This document shows positions 35,630 to 44,531 of a stretch of 64,000 bases of DNA, piece by piece; position 1 is the stretch's first letter; each line of letters opens with the position of its first letter. The position numbers and the translations under genes were made by a program. Under the pieces are notes generated by a model. It was not told the origin of the DNA. It made no database searches and was given only the letters and a program-made list of their open reading frames with translations. Origin of the DNA: Tessaracoccus oleiagri (lineage in GTDB: Bacteria > Actinomycetota > Actinomycetes > Propionibacteriales > Propionibacteriaceae); contig NZ_FNGP01000004.1 of assembly GCF_900103275.1 (NCBI RefSeq), positions 248,001 to 312,000 of the forward strand. Reading direction: 5' to 3'.

Positions 35630-36451
35630 TCAGACCTGCTCGAACTGGAACATCACCCGGGAGTCCCAGTCGCCGGTGCGGCCGTTGAAGTCCCAACAGA
35701 TGACGATGACCAGGGAAGGTGCCCCGTTCGGGTCGACCATCAGCCGAGAGGACGGGTCGTAGTCGCGCACCCAGATCTTGGGTGCCTCCGTGAACCGGTA
35801 GCAGGCCACCTGGCCGCCGCTGCCGTGGAGCTTGATGATGTCGCCGGGCCGCAGCGCGGATCTCCCGCCCCGGTACAGCTCGTTGCCCAGCGCCGGGCGC
35901 AGGCTCGGACGGTACGTGTGGATGGTCATCACGGCCTTGCCCTTCCCCGCCCCCGGCCTCGGCCCGTCGCTCCACCAACCGGCGGACCGGCGGTCGTTCT
36001 TCGGCGGGGACGGTACCTGGCCGCTGCCGGTGGTGGGCATGGCGATGACGCGTTCGTGCACGCCGAGCCGCTCGATCGTGTAGCGGGTCGGCACGAAGGA
36101 CGACGCGGGGGTGGCGCACTGCTGCCCGGCGACACCGGTGCCGGCCGCCGGCTGCGTGGTAGCGGGCGTCGCCGAAGGGGAAGGGGGAGGGCTGTACCTG
36201 CCCACCGGCGTCGGCAACGGTGCCGGCGACGCCGACGGGGTCGGGGAGGCGACGGTGACCGGGCCGGTCCGCGAGGGAGTCGGATCCGTGGTGGGAGATG
36301 GCGATGACGTGACCGAACCGGTGGACACCGGCAGGGGCTCGGCGGCGTCCGGTGTCCCGCGGGGCCACCACGCGACCGCGCCCACGACGGCGACCAACGC
36401 CATCGCCAGGACGGCGATCAGTCTTCTGGGCCCCACCCGCGCCTCGGACAC
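35630..36451 (-). CDS. Sortase family protein (class F-like)
   Basis: 273 residues. One N-terminal helix (LIAVLAMALVAVVGAVAWW), a long Pro/Ser/Thr-rich stalk of about 80 residues, then a sortase domain. The catalytic triad is readable as H in MTIHTYRPS, C in VIVICWDFNG and R in DSRVMFQFE. Such enzymes cleave and anchor surface proteins; the motif it recognises and its substrates are not in view. The GTG at 36451 is chosen because TACCGT (36463-36458) lies 6 nt upstream, giving a leaderless start; a TTG at 36487 is the other candidate. Its stop lies 1 nt from the CueP stop. Confidence 0.8.
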   Translation of the reverse strand: MSEARVGPRRLIAVLAMALVAVVGAVAWWPRGTPDAAEPLPVSTGSVTSSPSPTTDPTPSRTGPVTVASPTPSASPAPLPTPVGRYSPPPSPSATPATTQPAAGTGVAGQQCATPASSFVPTRYTIERLGVHERVIAMPTTGSGQVPSPPKNDRRSAGWWSDGPRPGAGKGKAVMTIHTYRPSLRPALGNELYRGGRSALRPGDIIKLHGSGGQVACYRFTEAPKIWVRDYDPSSRLMVDPNGAPSLVIVICWDFNGRTGDWDSRVMFQFEQV

Positions 36452-36490
36452 GTTCCGACGGTACCCGAGCGGGTGGTCCGCCAACAAGGG

Positions 36491-37459
36491 TCAGGAGAAG
36501 GCGCGCTCCATGCGACGGAAGCTGCCGAGGCGCTCCGGCGAGAGGCGGCCGGCCTCGACCGCCGCGTCCAGCGCGCACTCCGGCTCGGCCGATCCGTGGG
36601 TGCAGCCGCGGGGGCAGTCGTCCACGAAGGCGGTCAGGTCGGGGAAGGCCCCGACGATCGAACTCGGCTCGACGTGGCTGATGCCGAAGGAGCGGACCCC
36701 GGGGGTGTCGATGATCCAGCCGCCCGTCGGGAGTTCCATGGCGATGGCGGAAGTGGAGGTGTGGCGGCCCTTGCCGGTGAGCTCGCTCACCTCGGCGGTC
36801 ACCCGGTTGGCGCCGGGGACGAGGCGGTTGACGAGGGTGGACTTGCCCACACCTGAGTGACCGACGAGCACTGTCACCTCGTCCTCGAGCAGGTGCCGGA
36901 TCGGGTCGAGGTCGGCCTCGGGGTCCGTCACGACGATGGGGATGCCCAACGGCTCGTACGCCTCCCTCAGCTCGTCGGGGGATGCCAGGTCGGCTTTCGT
37001 GAGGCACAGGATCGGCTGGATCCGGGCATCGTAGGCGGCGACGAGGATCCGGTCGATCATCCCCACGCGGGGCGTGGGGTCGGCCAGCGCGGTGACGATC
37101 ATGAGCTGCGAGGCGTTCGCGACGATCGGCCGCTCGAACGTGTCCGCGTCGTCGGCGGAGCGGCGCAGCATCGTCGACCTCGGTTCGACCTGTACGATGC
37201 GCGCCATCGTGCCCTCCTCGCCGGAGACGTCCCCGTCGAGCCGGACGTTGTCCCCGACGATGACGCCCTTCCTCGGGATGAGGCGGCCCCGGACAGCGGT
37301 GACGATCCGGTCCTCGAGCATGCACCGATAACGGCCGCGGTCGATCGCGACGACGCGCGCCACGGGGGCGTCCGCGTAGTTGGGCCGGTCCTTGGTCCTG
37401 GGCCGGGTGCGGCGGCGGGGGCGGTCGAAGCCCTCGTGGTCGTCGCGGTAGATGCTCAC
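36491..37459 (-). CDS. rsgA: Ribosome small-subunit GTPase RsgA
   Basis: 322 residues. Circularly permuted GTPase that helps mature the 30S subunit. The order is OB-fold, G4 (LTKAD), G1 (GHSGVGKST), G3 (IDTPGVRSF), then a zinc site with DCPRGCTHG and a later Cys. The GTG at 37459 overlaps the aroA stop (GTGA), so translation is coupled. The N-terminus is Arg-rich (RPRRRTRPRTKDRP). Confidence 0.93.
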   Translation of the reverse strand: MSIYRDDHEGFDRPRRRTRPRTKDRPNYADAPVARVVAIDRGRYRCMLEDRIVTAVRGRLIPRKGVIVGDNVRLDGDVSGEEGTMARIVQVEPRSTMLRRSADDADTFERPIVANASQLMIVTALADPTPRVGMIDRILVAAYDARIQPILCLTKADLASPDELREAYEPLGIPIVVTDPEADLDPIRHLLEDEVTVLVGHSGVGKSTLVNRLVPGANRVTAEVSELTGKGRHTSTSAIAMELPTGGWIIDTPGVRSFGISHVEPSSIVGAFPDLTAFVDDCPRGCTHGSAEPECALDAAVEAGRLSPERLGSFRRMERAFS

Positions 37460-38706
37460 GCCAGCGCCGACCACAGGTCGGGGAAGTCGGGCATGGTCTT
37501 GGACACGCACTCCATGTCCGTGACCGACGAGCCCGCCGCCACGAGGCCCAGCAGGGCGGCGAAGTGCACCATGCGGTGGTCGGCATAGGTCTCGAACACG
37601 CTCGGGGACGGCGTGCCGCCCGTGATCCGTAGTCCGTCCGGCCGTTCCTCGACGGCGATGCCGGCCCTCGTCAGCTCCGTCGCGAGGGCCGCGATCCGGT
37701 CCGTCTCGTGCCCTCGGATGTGTCCGACGCCGCGGATGGTGGTCCCACCCTCCGCGACCGCCGCAAGGGCGGCCACCACCGGGGTGAGTTCCGAGGCCGC
37801 GTGGAGGTCGACGTCGATGCCACGGAGCGCTTCGCCGCGGCCCAGGGTGACCACACCGTCGGCCGTCTCCACCTCGCAGCCCATCCGACGAGCCACGTCG
37901 AGGAAGAGCGCCCCTGGCTGCGTGGTCGTCGCGGGCCAGCCGGGGACGGAGACCCGGCCCCCCGCCACCGCCGCGGCCGCCAGGAAGACCGACGCGTTGG
38001 TGAGGTCGGGCTCCACCTGGCTGTCCAGCGCCCGCACCGGGCCTTCGTCGACCCGCCAGGTGCGCTCGTCGAGCTCCCGGGCGCGCACCCCCCGGTCCGC
38101 GAGCATGGTCGTGGTCATCGCGATGTGCGGCCGCGACGGCAGGGTGTCACCTGCGTGCCGCACGGTGAGGCCCCCGGGAAGGCGTGCCCCCACCAGGAGG
38201 AGGCCCGACACGAATTGGCTGCTCGCGGAGGAGTCGATGGTGACGTCGCCACCGCGCAACTGCTCCGGGGGCGTCACCGTGAACGGGAGCCGGTCGGCGT
38301 CCACGCCGGCGCCGAGCTGGCGGAGCCCGTCGAGGAGCCCGGCCATGGGTCGCTCGCTGGCGTGTGGGTCCCCGACGAACCGGACGGGTCCGTCCGCGAG
38401 GAGTGCGAGCGGCGGGACGAACCGCATCACCGTGCCGGCGAGACCGCAGTCGATGGTGGCTCCACCGGTGACGGGTCCGGGAGTGACAATGAGCCGTCCG
38501 CCACCCAGGTCGTCGACCCCGACGCCGAGCGCGCGGAGCGCGTCGATCATGAGTGCGGAGTCGCGTGACGCGAGCGCGCCCGAGATGTGGCTGGGTCCAT
38601 CGCCCAGGGCCGCCATGACGAGGGCACGGTTGGTTTCAGACTTCGATCCGGGCACGACGACCCGACCATGCACCCCTTCGGGGGCATGGGGGAGGGAGAC
38701 GATCAA
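37456..38706 (-). CDS. aroA: 3-phosphoshikimate 1-carboxyvinyltransferase (EPSP synthase)
   Basis: 416 residues. Sixth step of the shikimate pathway: transfers enolpyruvyl from PEP to shikimate 3-phosphate. Visible are VPGSKSETNRAL, GLAGTVMRFVPPLALL, SSASSQFVSGLLL and FETYADHRMVHFAALLGL. The TTG at 38706 overlaps the stop of the DoxX-like gene (TTGA) and gives the usual N-terminus; no ATG is available nearby. The aroA-rsgA pairing is common in actinobacteria. Confidence 0.92.
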   Translation of the reverse strand: MIVSLPHAPEGVHGRVVVPGSKSETNRALVMAALGDGPSHISGALASRDSALMIDALRALGVGVDDLGGGRLIVTPGPVTGGATIDCGLAGTVMRFVPPLALLADGPVRFVGDPHASERPMAGLLDGLRQLGAGVDADRLPFTVTPPEQLRGGDVTIDSSASSQFVSGLLLVGARLPGGLTVRHAGDTLPSRPHIAMTTTMLADRGVRARELDERTWRVDEGPVRALDSQVEPDLTNASVFLAAAAVAGGRVSVPGWPATTTQPGALFLDVARRMGCEVETADGVVTLGRGEALRGIDVDLHAASELTPVVAALAAVAEGGTTIRGVGHIRGHETDRIAALATELTRAGIAVEERPDGLRITGGTPSPSVFETYADHRMVHFAALLGLVAAGSSVTDMECVSKTMPDFPDLWSALA

Positions 38707-39263
38707 CGACCGATCTCCTTGGCCAGCTTGCTGGCGCGGCGCTTGGCGCGCTTGGTCATCTTGCCGGCGCGCTCGCCGAGCTCGTGGGCCTGCCGGGCGG
38801 CCAGCTTCGACTTCTGCTCTGCGCGCCAGCCGAGGCTGGGGCGTCCCTGCAGGTCGCGGGAGGCCAGCAGCGCGCCGCCCAGGAGCGCCACGTGCTTGAG
38901 GGCCTCCTTCTGCGCGGCCTTGCGCTCGTCGGCCGGGGCGTCCTTCGAGGGCCACGCCATCGCGATGTCCATGACCGTCGCCTTCGCCAGGAGGAAGGCA
39001 CCCAGCCGGCGGCCGATGCCGAGGGCGAACATCGCGCCCCCGACGACCTTGACGATCCCGCTCAGGCGGACCCAGGTCTCGGCGGACTCGGGGATGCTCG
39101 ACGAGTAGGAGGCGGGCGCGATGCGCTGGACCAGCGGAACCGCCTTCTTGGTGAATGCCTCGGCCTCCGGCGCAGTCTCCGAAGGCTTCGTGGCGGCCTT
39201 GATGCCGTCGACGATGTAGTAGCTGGCGAACATGGATCGTGCAGCGAAACGCAGAAGACTCAT
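38703..39263 (-). CDS. DoxX-like membrane protein
   Basis: 186 residues. N-terminal part resembles the DoxX family (RFAARSMFASYYIVDGIKAA, VKVVGGAMFALGIGRRLGAFLLA), with three or four short hydrophobic segments, and a basic C-terminal tail (RAGKMTKRAKRRASKLAKEIG). Function in this family is poorly defined. First gene of the DoxX-aroA-rsgA operon; divergent from the SRAP gene with 30 bp between starts. Confidence 0.75.
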   Translation of the reverse strand: MSLLRFAARSMFASYYIVDGIKAATKPSETAPEAEAFTKKAVPLVQRIAPASYSSSIPESAETWVRLSGIVKVVGGAMFALGIGRRLGAFLLAKATVMDIAMAWPSKDAPADERKAAQKEALKHVALLGGALLASRDLQGRPSLGWRAEQKSKLAARQAHELGERAGKMTKRAKRRASKLAKEIGR

Positions 39264-39293
39264 GTGCCGAGACTACCCGGCTAAGGTGACAAC

Positions 39294-39980
39294 GTGTGCG
39301 GAAGATATGCAGCCTCTGCCAATCCCGATGAGCTCGTCGAGGAGTTCGACATCGAGTTCGTCGGCGACGTCGAGCAGGTCGCCGCACCGCGCTACAACAT
39401 CGCGCCCACGGACCCGGTGGCCACCGTCTTCGTCGACGAACGGGACGGGCGGTTGCGCCGGGAGCTGGGGACCAGCGCGTGGGGGTTGATCCCGCCCTGG
39501 CGCAGCGAGAAGCCGATGCGGCTCATCAACGCCCGCGTCGAGACCGTCAACGAGAAACCCTCCTTCCGTGGTGCGGTGAGGGCGAGGCGGTGCATCCTGC
39601 CGGCGCTCGGCTACTACGAGTGGCGTTCGGAGCCGCACGGCCGGCGGACGGTCAAACAGCCCTACTTCATGAGGGCCCGGAAGGGCTCGCTCGCGATGGC
39701 CGGGATCTTCGAGTTCCACCGCACGGACCAGGGCTGGATCCGCACCACGTCCATCCTCACCACCGAGGCCACCGACGAGTACGGCTGGGTCCACGACCGG
39801 ATGCCGATGACGGTGCCCCCCGACGCCGTCGCGGACTGGCTCGACCCCGGCATGACCGACGGGTACCGCGCGGTCTCGCTGCTCGCCCAGCCGGACCTGA
39901 CACGCCCGCACAAGGTCTCGCGGGCGGTCAGCACCGTGGGCAACGACGGGCCGGAACTGATCGAGCCGCTGGCGGAATAG
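39294..39980 (+). CDS. SOS response-associated peptidase-like protein (SRAP/YedK)
   Basis: 228 residues. SRAP-domain protein that forms a covalent link to abasic sites in single-stranded DNA and protects them. The catalytic Cys is residue 2 (MCGRYAAS), with [31 protein letters not shown] and PMTVPPDAV in order. TAAGGT (39282-39287) is 6 nt before the GTG, so the gene is probably leaderless, which puts the Cys directly after the initiator. Same place as Mycobacterium Rv3226c next to aroA. Confidence 0.92.
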   Translation: MCGRYAASANPDELVEEFDIEFVGDVEQVAAPRYNIAPTDPVATVFVDERDGRLRRELGTSAWGLIPPWRSEKPMRLINARVETVNEKPSFRGAVRARRCILPALGYYEWRSEPHGRRTVKQPYFMRARKGSLAMAGIFEFHRTDQGWIRTTSILTTEATDEYGWVHDRMPMTVPPDAVADWLDPGMTDGYRAVSLLAQPDLTRPHKVSRAVSTVGNDGPELIEPLAE

Positions 39981-40080
39981 ATCGACGCCGAGAGGCGTTA
40001 GGGAGGGCATGATCGCCCCCACGGCCCTCTCGCCGGACCTTCGCCTGGCCCGGGTCGTCGGCGCGCTATTGTTCGGGGTG

Positions 40081-40695
40081 ATGAACGCGAAGGCTGATCT
40101 GGAGACGTCGGTGCCCGCCGACGACGTGGACGCGTTCGAAACCGAGGCCCTCGCCCTGGTCGATCGGCTCTACGGCGCCGCGCTCGGCATGACGCGGAAG
40201 CCCGCCGACGCCGAGGACCTCGTCCAGGAGACGTACGCCAAGGCCTTCGCCGCGCAGGACTCGTTCCAGCCGGGCACGAACCTCAAGGCTTGGCTCTACC
40301 GGATCCTCACCAACACCTACATCTCGCACTACCGCAAGGCCCAGCGTTCGCCGAGGATCAGCAGCGACGAGAAGGTCGAGGACTGGCAGCTGGCCAGCGC
40401 CGCGTCGCACGACTCGCGCGGCCTCCGGTCGGCCGAGATGGAGGCGCTCGAGTCGATGCCGGACAGCGTCGTCGCCGACGCCATCGCCGAACTCAGCGAG
40501 AACTACCGCGTCGCCGTCCTCCTGAGCGACGTCGAAGGCTTCTCCTACAAGGAGATCGCCGAGATCATGGACACGCCCATCGGGACGGTCATGAGCCGGC
40601 TGAACCGCGGCCGCGCACAGCTCCGCGAGTCGCTCGCCGAGTACGCCGCCGAGCGGGGCATCGGCCGCAGCCGGAGGGAGGCCGACGGTGAGTGA
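40081..40695 (+). CDS. sigH: ECF sigma factor, SigH/SigR type
   Basis: 204 residues. Region 2 motif [14 protein letters not shown] and [18 protein letters not shown], and region 4 [31 protein letters not shown]. SigH/SigR direct the thiol-oxidative and heat stress response in actinobacteria. TATTGT (40067-40072) is close upstream; start could be the GTG at 40078 or the ATG at 40081. Stop overlaps the anti-sigma start by 8 nt. No GGAAT-type SigH promoter is obvious just upstream. Confidence 0.9.
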   Translation: MNAKADLETSVPADDVDAFETEALALVDRLYGAALGMTRKPADAEDLVQETYAKAFAAQDSFQPGTNLKAWLYRILTNTYISHYRKAQRSPRISSDEKVEDWQLASAASHDSRGLRSAEMEALESMPDSVVADAIAELSENYRVAVLLSDVEGFSYKEIAEIMDTPIGTVMSRLNRGRAQLRESLAEYAAERGIGRSRREADGE

Positions 40696-40948
40696 GGCGG
40701 CCCACGGGCACGACGAGATGGACGAGTGCGTCGCCGCGCTCACGCAGGTGCACGCCTTCCTGCACGGCGAGATGCCCGACGCGGACGCCGACGCGATCCG
40801 TCACCACCTGCACGCCTGCGAGCGATGTATGGAGAACTTCGAGATCGAAGCCACCATCAACGAGATGATCAAGCGCGCCCACCGCGCGGTGCACCCGCCC
40901 GAGACGCTGGTGTCCCGGGTCATGAGCCTCAGGATCAAGCGCACCTGA
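40688..40948 (+). CDS. Zinc anti-sigma factor, RsrA/RshA type
   Basis: 86 residues. Binds and inhibits the upstream sigma factor until thiols are oxidised. Zinc/redox residues C14, H40, C44 and C47 ([15 protein letters not shown]) match the ZAS motif of RsrA. The GTG overlaps the sigma factor gene, giving a 1:1 translation-coupled pair. The C-terminal tail is basic ([11 protein letters not shown]). Confidence 0.92.
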   Translation: MSEAAHGHDEMDECVAALTQVHAFLHGEMPDADADAIRHHLHACERCMENFEIEATINEMIKRAHRAVHPPETLVSRVMSLRIKRT

Positions 40949-40964
40949 GTTCCAGGGATGAAGA

Positions 40965-40989
40965 AAAGCCCCCGGCTTCCGGGGGCTTT
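40965..40989. terminator. Bidirectional terminator between rsrA and bL37
   Basis: Perfect 11-bp stem AAAGCCCCCGG / CCGGGGGCTTT with a CTT loop; T-run on one side and A-run (AGAAAA) on the other. Serves the two converging genes. Confidence 0.85.
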
Positions 40990-41028
40990 CGTGTCGGCGC
41001 TGCGGCCGGCTGCGGCCGACCGCGGACC

Positions 41029-41103
41029 TCAGCTGTTGGGGCGCTTGCCGTGGTTCGCCTTGTTCTTGCGACGAGCGCGGCGCTTGCGTCCAGTCTTGCC
41101 CAT
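41029..41103 (-). CDS. 50S ribosomal protein bL37
   Basis: 24 residues, very basic: MGKTGRKRRARR at the start and KANHGKRPNS at the end. Matches the small actinobacterial ribosomal protein bL37 seen in mycobacterial ribosome structures, and lies beside sigH/rsrA as it does there. Too short for most gene callers. ATG at 41103 with AAGGAG 6 nt upstream. Confidence 0.85.
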   Translation of the reverse strand: MGKTGRKRRARRKNKANHGKRPNS

Positions 41104-41156
41104 ATCTACTCCTTGGCTTTGAGGGTGCAACGCCCCATTGTGGCACAGTTGGCCCC

Positions 41157-42611
41157 ATGAAAGATGCCCACAGCCTGTCGGACGAGCAATGGCTGGAAGC
41201 GTTCGAAGGGCAGTGGCACTTCCTCGCGGACCTCAGTTTCTCGGATCTGGTGCTCTGGCTCCCCACCGACGAGACGGCGGAGACCTTCGAGTGCAAGGCC
41301 CAGATCCGTCCGGTGACCGGCCCGACGGCGCTGGAGGACGACGTCGTCGGCGAACGGATCGGCCACGAGGCGGACCATCCCGTCGTCGTCGCCTGGATGT
41401 CCCACGAGATCGCCGAGACGAGCGACAACGCACTCTCGGCCGGGATACCGGTCGACGTGTGGGCCATCCCGGTGCTGCGCAACGAGCGCCCGATCGCCGT
41501 GGTCGAGCGGCACACCAACCAGATGGGGGTGCGGGCCACCGGCGCGCTGGAGGAGAACTTCCTGGAGATCGCGGACATCCTCACCCAGATGCTGCAGCGC
41601 GGCGAGTTCCCGCTGATGCAGCCGACCGACAAGGCGCTGGCCCCCAAGGTGGCCGACGGGGTGCTGCGCGTGCTGCCCAACGGCGTGATCTCCTACGCGA
41701 GCCCCAACGCGGTCACCGGCTTCCGCCGCCTCGGCGCGCTCGGGGACATCGAGGGGGAGAACTTCCGGGACCTCACGCGCTCGCTGCGGCAGGGCGTGGA
41801 GTCCGTCGGCCAGACGGTGGGCAAGGACCTCGACGGGACGCTGAGCCTCGAGTTCGAGATAGAGCAGCGCAACGCGTCGATGCGGTTCCTCCTCCTGCCC
41901 CTGTGGCTCGAGCGCAGCTCCGCCGGCATGCTGGTGCTGTGCAGGGACACCACGGACCTGCGGCGACGTGACCGCATGCTGGTGACCAAGGACGCCACCA
42001 TCCGCGAGATCCACCACCGCGTGAAGAACAACCTGCAGACGGTCGCGGCACTGCTGCGGATGCAGTCGCGGCGGCTCGAGTCCGCCGACGGCAAGGAGGC
42101 GCTCCGCGACGCCATGCGTCGGGTGAGCTCGATCGCCGTGGTGCACGAGACGTTGAGCCAGTCGCTCACGGAGGACGTGGCCTTCGACCAGATCTGCGAC
42201 AAGATCCTCGACATGGTGGGCGACCTCGCCGCTGCCTCCGGCACGGTCGTCGCGCGGCGCGTCGGGAGCTTCGGGGTCATTCCCGCGGACGCGGCGACCT
42301 CCCTGTCCATGGTGGTCACCGAACTTTGCCAGAACGCCATTGAACACGGCCTGCAGAGCTCCTCCGGGCACGTCACCGTGATCCCGGAGCGCACCGACGA
42401 CCACCTGACGATACGGATCGTCGACGACGGGGTGGGCCTGGCGGACGACTTCGTCCTCGGCGCCCAGACGAGCCTCGGGCTCTCGATCATCACCACGCTC
42501 GTGGGGGACATGGCCGGGTCGTTCGACCTCAGGCCGTGCGACGAGGGGCCCGGCACGGAGGCAGTGATCGAGCTGCCGCTCGACCAGTTGCGGAAGAAGG
42601 CGGCGGGCTAG
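41157..42611 (+). CDS. pdtaS: Cytoplasmic sensor histidine kinase, PdtaS type
   Basis: 484 residues, no membrane segment. N-terminal GAF-like domain, a PAS-like domain (LRVLPNGVISYASPNAVTGF), then HisKA_2 with the phospho-acceptor in IREIHHRVKNNLQTVAALL and an ATPase domain (ELCQNAIEHGL, DDGVGLADDF). The likely partner is an ANTAR-domain antiterminator like PdtaR, not seen in this window. Same position as Mycobacterium Rv3220c, next to whiB1. Stop shares a CTAG with the whiB1 stop. Confidence 0.9.
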   Translation: MKDAHSLSDEQWLEAFEGQWHFLADLSFSDLVLWLPTDETAETFECKAQIRPVTGPTALEDDVVGERIGHEADHPVVVAWMSHEIAETSDNALSAGIPVDVWAIPVLRNERPIAVVERHTNQMGVRATGALEENFLEIADILTQMLQRGEFPLMQPTDKALAPKVADGVLRVLPNGVISYASPNAVTGFRRLGALGDIEGENFRDLTRSLRQGVESVGQTVGKDLDGTLSLEFEIEQRNASMRFLLLPLWLERSSAGMLVLCRDTTDLRRRDRMLVTKDATIREIHHRVKNNLQTVAALLRMQSRRLESADGKEALRDAMRRVSSIAVVHETLSQSLTEDVAFDQICDKILDMVGDLAAASGTVVARRVGSFGVIPADAATSLSMVVTELCQNAIEHGLQSSSGHVTVIPERTDDHLTIRIVDDGVGLADDFVLGAQTSLGLSIITTLVGDMAGSFDLRPCDEGPGTEAVIELPLDQLRKKAAG

Positions 42612-42859
42612 CTGTTGCGCAGGCGGGAACGCGCGTTGCGCCGCTTGATGGCGCGGCGCTCGTCCTCGCTCATGCCGCCCCAGACGCCGTGGTCCTGCCC
42701 GGCCTCGAGGGCCCAGGCCAGACATTGGTCGATCACTTCGCAGCGCTGGCAGATCTTCTTGGCCTCCTCGATCTGCGCGAGTGCGGGACCGGTGTTACCC
42801 ACAGGAAAGAAGAGCTCAGGATCCTCCGTCAGGCACGCAGCCTTATGACGCCAATCCAT
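42608..42859 (-). CDS. whiB1: WhiB1-like iron-sulfur transcription factor
   Basis: 83 residues. Four cluster ligands C9, C37, C40 and C46, then the GVWGGMSEDERRA turn and a basic tail (IKRRNARSRLRNS). WhiB1 binds a [4Fe-4S] cluster that reacts with nitric oxide and works with the housekeeping sigma factor. Convergent with pdtaS: TAG of each gene lies in the same CTAG. Upstream (42907-42934) TGAAAC and GTTTCA arms 16 nt apart may be a regulatory dyad. Confidence 0.92.
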   Translation of the reverse strand: MDWRHKAACLTEDPELFFPVGNTGPALAQIEEAKKICQRCEVIDQCLAWALEAGQDHGVWGGMSEDERRAIKRRNARSRLRNS

Positions 42860-42996
42860 TCGATTGCACTTCCTTTCGTGGGGGGTTCGCGTAGAAGTCG
42901 AGCTACTGAAACATACTCTCTCAGTGCGGTTTCAACAAGGGGACGAACCGGATCGACCAGGTTGCTGACCCGTTGCCACTACGCCATGCTTGCTCC

Positions 42997-43386
42997 ATGA
43001 CGTCGACGCCGCAACGACTCTTCCAGCCGGTGAGCCTCGGTCTCGCGACCACTCTAACCGGGCTCATGGGTCTCGCGGCGGTAGTCGCGGGATTCGCCGC
43101 CATCGCGTCGCAGTTCAGCCGCTTCGGCCTGGGGGTGGGGGTCATGCTCATCGTCTACGGGGCGATGATGCTCGCCGTCACCTGGGCCGCCTACCGGCGC
43201 TTCGCATGGGCCTGGGGCCTGCTGGTGGCCACCGCGCTCCTGAACGCCTTCACCGTCGGCAGCTTCCTCGAGACCCAGGACGCCGCGCAGCGCTACGGCA
43301 TGGCCGCGCTGCTGGTGGTCACCGTTGTCGCCGGCGTCGCGGCCATCCTGCCCGCCACCAGACTCGCGATGGACCGCGGCCGCTAG
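42997..43386 (+). CDS. Small integral membrane protein, unknown
   Basis: 129 residues, four predicted helices (TTLTGLMGLAAVVAGFAAIA; GVMLIVYGAMMLAVTWAAY; WGLLVATALLNAFTVGSFL; ALLVVTVVAGVAAILPA). No family motif recognised. The ATG at 42997 is preferred to 42973 because it leads directly into the first helix. The stop shares a CTAG with the galK stop. Confidence 0.7.
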   Translation: MTSTPQRLFQPVSLGLATTLTGLMGLAAVVAGFAAIASQFSRFGLGVGVMLIVYGAMMLAVTWAAYRRFAWAWGLLVATALLNAFTVGSFLETQDAAQRYGMAALLVVTVVAGVAAILPATRLAMDRGR

Positions 43387-44531
43387 GCGAGCCGACCGGC
43401 GCCCGCCGACGGGGACGCGACGAACCAGCGCGGCTCGGCGTGGCCGCGGATCGCGAACGCCTCCGCTATGCGCCGACCCATCGGATCACCCGCCCCGGAC
43501 GGCGCCAGGGCGATGATGCAGCCACCGAACCCGCCTCCGGTCATGCGTGCGCCGAGGGCGCCCTCCTCACGGGCCACGTCCACGGCGAGGTCCACCGTCG
43601 GCACCGTGATCTCGTAGTCGTCGCGCATCGACGCGTGCGACGCGTCCAGCAGGGGGCCCAAACGCTCCAGGTCCCCGTCCCGGGCCACTGCGACCGCCTC
43701 GAGGACCCGCTGGTTCTCGGTCACGACGTGCCGGACCCGCTTCCGCAGCAGCGGGTCGTCGAGCTGCTGGAGCGCCGCCGCGGGGTCGGTCACGTCCCTG
43801 AGCGCGGGGACACCCAGCAGGCGGGCCGCCTCCTCACAGGCGGCGCGGCGCGCGCCGTACTCCCCGTCGACGTGGCTGTGCGGTGTCCGGGTGTCCAGCA
43901 CGAGGATCTCGAGCCCGTGGTCGGCGAGGGGGAGCGGCACGTCGCGGGTCTCCAGCGTGCGGCAGTCCATGAAGAGCCCATGGCCCTCCTTGCACAGGGT
44001 GCTCGCCGCCTGGTCGAGGATTCCGGTGGGTGCGCCGACGTAGGCGTTCTCCGCCACCTGGGCCAGCTTGGCCCTGTCCAGCGCCGCCACGTCCAGGCCG
44101 TAGAGGTCGACGAGCGCGGCCATCGCCGCACACTCGATGGCGGCGGAGCTGGACAGGCCGGCGCCCAGGGGTACGTCGGAACTGAGCACCATGGTCGCGC
44201 CCCCGACTTCGTGCCCGGCCCGCGAGAGGGCCCAGTGCACGCCGGCGAGGTAGGCCGACCACCCCGCGTCGCCGCCGGGGCGGAGTCCGTCGAGCGCGAG
44301 GTCGACGTCGCCGTAGACCTCCAGCGAGCGCAGCACCAACCGCCCGTCGTCGCGCCGGGCCGCGGCGACCACCGCGCGCTGCTCGATCGCGAAGGGGAGG
44401 ACGAAGCCCTCGTTGTAGTCGGTGTGCTCGCCGATCAGGTTGACCCGGCCGGGGCCGAACCACAAGCCCTCGGGGTCCTGACCGGCGAACCGCCGGAACT
44501 CCTCAGCCAGCAGTGATGGCTCAGGGGCCAT
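43383..44531 (-). CDS. galK: Galactokinase
   Basis: 382 residues. GHMP-family kinase phosphorylating galactose at C1. Signature GRVNLIGEHTDYNEGFVLP near the N-terminus, ATP loop VPLGAGLSSSAAIECA, and C-terminal GARMTGGGFGGCIIAL. GAGGAGG upstream of the ATG at 44531. The start overlaps the stop of DUF6104 (TGATG). No galT or galE is in view; it is the last gene of a kgd-DUF6104-galK run. Confidence 0.93.
   Translation of the reverse strand: MAPEPSLLAEEFRRFAGQDPEGLWFGPGRVNLIGEHTDYNEGFVLPFAIEQRAVVAAARRDDGRLVLRSLEVYGDVDLALDGLRPGGDAGWSAYLAGVHWALSRAGHEVGGATMVLSSDVPLGAGLSSSAAIECAAMAALVDLYGLDVAALDRAKLAQVAENAYVGAPTGILDQAASTLCKEGHGLFMDCRTLETRDVPLPLADHGLEILVLDTRTPHSHVDGEYGARRAACEEAARLLGVPALRDVTDPAAALQQLDDPLLRKRVRHVVTENQRVLEAVAVARDGDLERLGPLLDASHASMRDDYEITVPTVDLAVDVAREEGALGARMTGGGFGGCIIALAPSGAGDPMGRRIAEAFAIRGHAEPRWFVASPSAGAGRLA

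Noticed and set aside
39984-40000. Short hairpin after the SRAP gene (ACGCC-GAGA-GGCGT) as terminator
   Set aside because: Only 5 bp and no T-tract; too weak to report as a terminator.
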